Positions 29,275-35,871 of a stretch of DNA of 35,871 nucleotides are shown in pieces. The notes below the pieces were generated by a model. That model searched no databases. It was given only the letters and a program-made list of their open reading frames with translations, and had not been told where the DNA came from. Origin of the DNA: Bacteroidales bacterium (lineage in GTDB: Bacteria > Bacteroidota > Bacteroidia > Bacteroidales > UBA932). The position numbers and the translations under genes are program-made. Numbering within the stretch: the stretch's first letter is position 1; the number at the start of each line of letters is the position of its first letter. The stretch is from positions 1-35,871 of the forward strand of contig JAFRXC010000047.1 in NCBI GenBank assembly GCA_017437825.1, read 5' to 3'.

Positions 29275-31086
29275 ATGAAAAAGATAATATATATACTCTT
29301 TGCAGCCCTCTTGGGCGCAGTATCCTGCACAGTTAAGGGACCTGACGTTCCTCAACCGCAGAACGACGGGACCGTCACCCTTATGATGCACGTGAACTTC
29401 CCTGAAGTATTGGTTGACACAAAAGCAACCACTATGGCTGAGACCCCGAATATAGACAATATCTATGTTGCTGTATTTGGAGGCAACCACTACCTGAATG
29501 AATATGTAAAGGCAGTGCCGTGTGACAGTGATGGTAACAAAAAGGACAGTTATGGCACACTTGCCAACGATACTGATTTCTATTTCAAGGTAACGTTGTC
29601 AGCGACAACATCCAAGAGATTTGTTCACGTGTTTGCAAATGGTCCGTCTTCTATAGATTTCGACTATGAGGACGATATAATGAAGACTCTCACGACAGAG
29701 GGAACCGTAGGTTCGTATTGGACATACCTGGTACTTCCTCACGGAACGGCCAGCATCGCAAATGACGGTACTCCGTCACCTCTACCAGAAGCTGAGACTC
29801 TTTTCCAGAATCTGAAACTCATACGCAACTTTGCGAGGGTTAAACTTAACGTTACAGCAGATAACTTCACACTTACTGGATATCAGGTATATAATACTCC
29901 TACTCACGGTTCAGTGGCAGTGTGGAGCCCATATGCTGAAGATCAACTGGATACCGCCAATTCCGGATACTTCAGGGATTATTACCTCAAGAGTTTTGAT
30001 GACCTTCTGGACAATTATGACGGATTTATGCCGAACGATGAAATCAGCAGAGACGCTCCTACAGCTACAACCACTTATTCAGACTCGAATGACAAGTTCG
30101 TATATGAGCGTCCCCTTGCATCGTCAAGCCGTCCTTATATAATGATGCAGGGTAGGTTCTCGGGAGATTCAAAAGATACTTTCTACAAACTTGAATTCGT
30201 AGATCCTGATGGCAACTATCTTCCTTTGTACCGAAACCACGAATATACGCTCACAATCTCTAAAGTAGCAAGAAGCGGTGCTGCAGATCCTACTCAGGCA
30301 AAGGTTGCAAATGCCAACGTATCAACTATGACGGAAGCACAGGATTTGACAGATATCTCAGACGGTTTAGCTCGTATATATGTGGAATGGCTTGATCACG
30401 CATATATGGAATCAGGGACCAAGACCTTCCAGTATATGTATCTGCCTGATGCATCTACAATCACTTCATCGACCCAGGCTACGCTGGAGATTACAGATGG
30501 CTCAGGAAAAGCCATTACCGGAACTCTTTCTCAAACTTCACCTTCTCAGGCTTCAAATTATTGGACTAAAGTTACATTCTCTACTTCTGCTCCTGATGAT
30601 ACGATGAAGGTAACTAAGTTCCGCGTAACTGGACAGTATACTTCTGATGGACAGGTTCACAAGCTTTATCGTGACATCACGGTACGTGTGCTTCCTTATC
30701 AGCCTTGGGGAACTCCAACGGTTACTGCAGCAGGTTCAGCAATCGAAACTGCAGTTAATGTTCAAATCACTCTTCCTACCGGACTTCCGTCATCACTGTT
30801 CCCTCTGGAGATCTCTTTTGAGGACTCCAATAAGGTTTTAGACCCGGCAGGAACTGATATGCCGGCAGTTGTAGGTGAGACAATCGTTCCTGGCAAGACA
30901 GGAAGTTCATATCAGTTTGTCAAGACATTGGGCTTCCTTGATTACTCTAGAGCTGGTGGAAATGTGATTACGGCTAACTTCAAGAGAGTTAGGACCGGAG
31001 CTTCAACCTTATACCTTAAGAACCAGTACTTTAAGGATGGAGACAGTGAAGTTGGTTCAGTGGCAATTCCTGCCGGAGCTCAATAG
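29275..31086 (+). CDS. Fimbrial lipoprotein, third gene of the right operon (DUF4906-like)
   Basis: A 603-residue lipoprotein with signal AALLGAVSC. It is a full-length paralogue of 17500-19314, sharing VTFPEVLV/VNFPEVLV near residue 40, the PNIDNIYVA strand, the EGTVGSYWTYxVLPHGTA block and the C-terminal YFKNQYF/YLKNQYF strand. It starts 18 nt after the adhesin gene with RBS GGGAGGA. As the last gene of the operon it could be a minor or anchoring pilus subunit. The FimA-like N-terminal pattern is clear; the precise family is less so. Confidence 0.75.
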   Translation: MKKIIYILFAALLGAVSCTVKGPDVPQPQNDGTVTLMMHVNFPEVLVDTKATTMAETPNIDNIYVAVFGGNHYLNEYVKAVPCDSDGNKKDSYGTLANDTDFYFKVTLSATTSKRFVHVFANGPSSIDFDYEDDIMKTLTTEGTVGSYWTYLVLPHGTASIANDGTPSPLPEAETLFQNLKLIRNFARVKLNVTADNFTLTGYQVYNTPTHGSVAVWSPYAEDQLDTANSGYFRDYYLKSFDDLLDNYDGFMPNDEISRDAPTATTTYSDSNDKFVYERPLASSSRPYIMMQGRFSGDSKDTFYKLEFVDPDGNYLPLYRNHEYTLTISKVARSGAADPTQAKVANANVSTMTEAQDLTDISDGLARIYVEWLDHAYMESGTKTFQYMYLPDASTITSSTQATLEITDGSGKAITGTLSQTSPSQASNYWTKVTFSTSAPDDTMKVTKFRVTGQYTSDGQVHKLYRDITVRVLPYQPWGTPTVTAAGSAIETAVNVQITLPTGLPSSLFPLEISFEDSNKVLDPAGTDMPAVVGETIVPGKTGSSYQFVKTLGFLDYSRAGGNVITANFKRVRTGASTLYLKNQYFKDGDSEVGSVAIPAGAQ

Positions 31087-31105
31087 TCACTAATAAGCAC
31101 TTACT

Positions 31106-31140
31106 AAAAAAGGACTAGGCATCAGCTTAGTCCTTTTTTT
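31106..31140 (+). terminator. Terminator of the right fimbrial operon
   Basis: A stem of about 15 bp (AAAAAAGGACTAGGC with GCTTAGTCCTTTTTT, one G-T pair) with an ATCA loop and a run of seven T residues, 20 nt after the last stop. Confidence 0.9.
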
Positions 31141-31210
31141 CGTATATTCCATCGCCTATCCTTGGTCCTCTCCTTTGATTTCTTGGCAAGCGCTGCGAGA
31201 GTTGTGGTAC

Positions 31211-31435
31211 CACACCACGACGGATTCTGGCATTCTCCTGGCGAGGAGTGAGGTGAGGGTGCACTCCACGCCAGTGGGACGTGCCTCCCAGGCCCTTCGG
31301 AGGCCGATTGGCTTGGCGTGGTGTGTCACTGAAATACACACCTCGCCCGTTTCGGACGGTTTTTCGTCCTGGCGAGTCTTCCCAGCGGTCACCTCGCCCG
31401 TTTTGTGGGCTTTCTTGTCCCGGTGTGCTCCCACC
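31211..31435 (+). repeat. Left REP-like array of the second RAYT element
   Basis: It begins CACACCACGACGG and contains a GCCTCC/GGAGGC hairpin (31283-31304) and a 28-base block starting GGCCCTTCGGAGG that is identical in the right array. Two copies of a ~40-bp unit follow, both starting CACCTCGCCCGTTT (31339 and 31390); a degenerate third, ending GGCGTTTTTGTCGTGGGAGTG, trails the array. Confidence 0.85.
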
Positions 31436-31724
31436 TGATAACGCTGGGGCGTTTTTGTCGTGGGAGTGGTGAGATTGACGGCACCGCCGCCGGAATAAAG
31501 CGTCTCCGGCGGCTGGGCGGCTGCGGGGGGCTACGTGGGCGGCCCTCCTCCCGCCCTGCCTCTTCCTCCTTTGCATTGATTCACTTTTCTACAAAGCTCC
31601 GCATCCAGGCCGGACAGAACTCCCTTCCCTATAGGGCAGGGCATAATAGACTTGTTTATAAATAAACGTTTAAAACGGATATACACGGATACTTTTCGGT
31701 ATATTTCACGTCAAACTTTAAACT

Positions 31725-32555
31725 ATGAATAGACAATACTATCACATCAGCACCAAAGGTACCGCTGCCGATCTGTTTCTAGACGAAGAAGACTTTAGGC
31801 AAGTCATCCTTATTATGGCCCAAGTTTTTAACGAGGAGCCAGAGACTATTATTGTTGCATACTGCATAATGTACAACCATATTCACATTGTAGTGTATGG
31901 CGTCTTGGAAGTGATTGAGAAACAGCTTATTAAGTTGAAGAAACTATACTCTATGTGGTATGCGAAGAAGTATCGGGTGAGTAAGGTCTTTGCACGTGTG
32001 CCTCACAAGATTCGTCCCTGCGATGACTCTGACGATGTAAAGACCTGCATTGCTTATGATTACTTGAATCCAGTACGTGCTAGGTTGACTAATAATGCGT
32101 TCAATTACCCGTGGTCTTCAATCTCCGCTCACTTCAGGGACGAAAAGTATAAGTTTATGTATCCCTCAACGGAGGTTCGGCAGAGGGGTGCAAGGGATGT
32201 GTATCACACGCGTCAACCTATTCCGTCTGGCCTCAGGGTGATGCCGAACGGCCATTTTGATCCGGCGTCTGTTATTCGCCCTGAGTATGCCGATAGGATT
32301 TTGAAAACTCCACGAGCGCTGGATTATCTATTGTATGTTAACAGGGATGCGAGTTCAAACGCAAAGGAAACACAGTTCTTGAGTAATGATGAGACTGTTA
32401 TTAAAACGGCCCGTGAGTTTGTCAAGGGCTTTTGTGGCAAGGATCTTCCATTGAATACACTTCCTGATGACTTGAGGAAGAGAGTGATCGAGTACTTGAG
32501 ATTGCACCATGGAACGCCGATGTCCGTCATCCGTAGAGTTTTTCGCGTAGGATAA
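31725..32555 (+). CDS. REP-associated tyrosine transposase (RAYT), second family
   Basis: A 276-residue Y1 HUH transposase. The histidine pair is in CIMYNHIHIVVYG (H52, H54) and the catalytic tyrosine is probably Y111 in IAYDYLNPVRARL, the RAYT-type YxxLNPVRA motif. PWSSISAHF is also typical of RAYT proteins. A C-terminal extension with a helix-turn-helix-like end (FVKGFCGKDLPLNTLPDDL, LRLHHGTPMSVIRRVFRVG) may contact DNA. The start ATG 31725 begins MNRQYYHISTKG, the conserved first strand. GC-rich REP-like units lie on both sides. It is likely domesticated, acting on the flanking repeat class. Confidence 0.88.
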   Translation: MNRQYYHISTKGTAADLFLDEEDFRQVILIMAQVFNEEPETIIVAYCIMYNHIHIVVYGVLEVIEKQLIKLKKLYSMWYAKKYRVSKVFARVPHKIRPCDDSDDVKTCIAYDYLNPVRARLTNNAFNYPWSSISAHFRDEKYKFMYPSTEVRQRGARDVYHTRQPIPSGLRVMPNGHFDPASVIRPEYADRILKTPRALDYLLYVNRDASSNAKETQFLSNDETVIKTAREFVKGFCGKDLPLNTLPDDLRKRVIEYLRLHHGTPMSVIRRVFRVG

Positions 32556-32589
32556 GATTGCCGACTTGATTGGACCTCTTTTTTCCTTC

Positions 32590-32763
32590 CACACCGAGGC
32601 GGACTTTGGTGTTTTCTTGGCGAGGAGTGGGGCGTAGGAGCACACCGTGCCAGTGGGATGTGCCTCCAAGGCCCTTCGGAGGCCGATTGGCTTGGCGCGG
32701 TGTGTCACCGGGCTACACACCTCGCCCGTTTCGGGGGCTTTCTCGTCCCGGTGTGCGCCCCAA
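32590..32763 (+). repeat. Right REP-like array of the second RAYT element
   Basis: A direct copy of the left array: CACACCGAGGCGG start, GCCTCC/GGAGGC hairpin at 32662-32683, the identical 28-base block at 32670-32697, then one ~40-bp unit starting CACCTCGCCCGTTT (32718). A degenerate further unit (CACCGCGCCGTTTTT) follows outside. It has one unit fewer than the left array. Confidence 0.85.
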
Positions 32764-32827
32764 AACCACACCGCGCCGTTTTTCACGCGTTTTTCGTCAC
32801 AGAGTGTCGCTAGGAGGGGAGGGGAGC

Positions 32828-32861
32828 AAAAAAGGACCGCCGGGATTGAAGTGGCGGTCCT
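32828..32861 (-). terminator. Terminator of rpoC
   Basis: On the minus strand GGACCGCC (32860-32853) pairs with GGCGGTCC (32841-32834), followed by six T residues (32833-32828). It is 86 nt beyond the rpoC stop and on the right strand. Confidence 0.85.
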
Positions 32862-32871
32862 GGTTATTGGT

Positions 32872-32945
32872 GAGATCCCCGATCAGGTCGGGGATGACGA
32901 TGGTCGTCGGGGATGACGAGATGGCCGGTCGGAGCCGGCCATGAC
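32872..32945. repeat. Palindromic repeat cluster between rpoC and its terminator
   Basis: ATCCCCGA (32875-32882) and TCGGGGAT (32888-32895) around TCAGG is the same element as in iorA in the opposite orientation. A half copy, TCGGGGATGAC, follows, and then a variant with arms ATGGCCGG (32921-32928) and CCGGCCAT (32935-32942), which again ends in GAC. It lies in the rpoC 3' untranslated region. Confidence 0.85.
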
Positions 32946-32946
32946 G

Positions 32947-35871
<2,925 letters not shown>

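Larger units (their letters stand above)
31211..32763 (+). mobile_element. Second RAYT element with REP-like flanking arrays
   Basis: A Y1 transposase gene (31725-32555) flanked by two directly repeated, GC-rich arrays (31211-31435 and 32590-32763). The unit separates the fimbrial operon from rpoC. Sequence between the left array and the gene (31436-31724) has a 9-bp hairpin (GCCGCCGGA / TCCGGCGGC at 31486-31513) and no other gene. The repeats are unrelated to those of the first RAYT element. Confidence 0.65.

Noticed and set aside
31127..31576. Proline/arginine-rich protein genes around the second RAYT
   Set aside because: Open frames on the minus strand here (and at 32355-32786) follow the GC-rich repeat arrays, have no start context, and repeat the same peptide because the DNA repeats.

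Overview
The window comes from a member of the Bacteroidales (phylum Bacteroidota), probably an uncultured anaerobe of a gut-like habitat. Evidence for this is a TonB-dependent receptor, FimA/Mfa-type fimbrial lipoproteins, a Bacteroidota-type RpoC, and promoters of the Bacteroidetes form TTTG-N19-21-TAnnTTTG instead of the E. coli -35/-10 type. The ferredoxin-linked enzymes point to anaerobic amino-acid fermentation. I cannot name a genus.

Layout. (1) 1-975: tail of a TonB-dependent receptor and a PnuC-family transporter. (2) 978-8124, minus strand: seven tightly packed genes, omega-amidase-like nitrilase > iorA > iorB > paaK > ACT protein > nfnA > nfnB, read from a promoter at 8141-8172. 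Together they could turn aryl 2-oxo acids into aryl-CoA and reduced ferredoxin, interconvert aryl acids and CoA esters, and use the ferredoxin to make NADPH. (3) 8214-8727: a DUF2007 protein and tRNA-Arg(TCT) with promoter and terminator. (4) 8758-10005: a RAYT/IS200-like transposase between two diverged 112-bp repeats. (5) 10141-13452, minus: flippase-like membrane protein > cysS > xth. (6) 13494-15923, plus: PfkB kinase, an unknown protein and a DUF368 (C55-P translocase family) protein. (7) 15923-17039: ParD antitoxin with visible operator, a decayed ParE, and a small outer-membrane protein. (8) 17121-17440: two hairpins around a 25-bp-periodic inverted-repeat array. (9) 17500-31086: two copies of a fimbrial operon pointing away from each other with a tyrosine recombinase gene between them. 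(10) 31211-32763: a second, unrelated RAYT between repeats built of ~40-bp GC-rich units. (11) 32828-35871, minus: terminator, palindromic repeats and the C-terminal two thirds of rpoC, with an apparent 1-nt frameshift.

The most interesting part is 17.5-31.1 kb. Each operon holds a short leader ORF, a fimbrillin-like lipoprotein, a large lipoprotein with a lectin-like C-terminal domain, and a third fimbrial lipoprotein. The two 5' ends are nearly identical and inverted, while the bodies have diverged. Only the right copy has a clear promoter and an intact leader ORF. This looks like a two-state or two-serotype pilus switch built around a recombinase, but inversion itself is inferred, not seen.

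A second theme is a palindromic repeat family found in four good copies, three of them inside genes and in frame (iorA, the nitrilase, the DUF368 gene). In the nitrilase the repeat has grown into a 36-bp tandem array coding for a collagen-like insertion just before the catalytic lysine.
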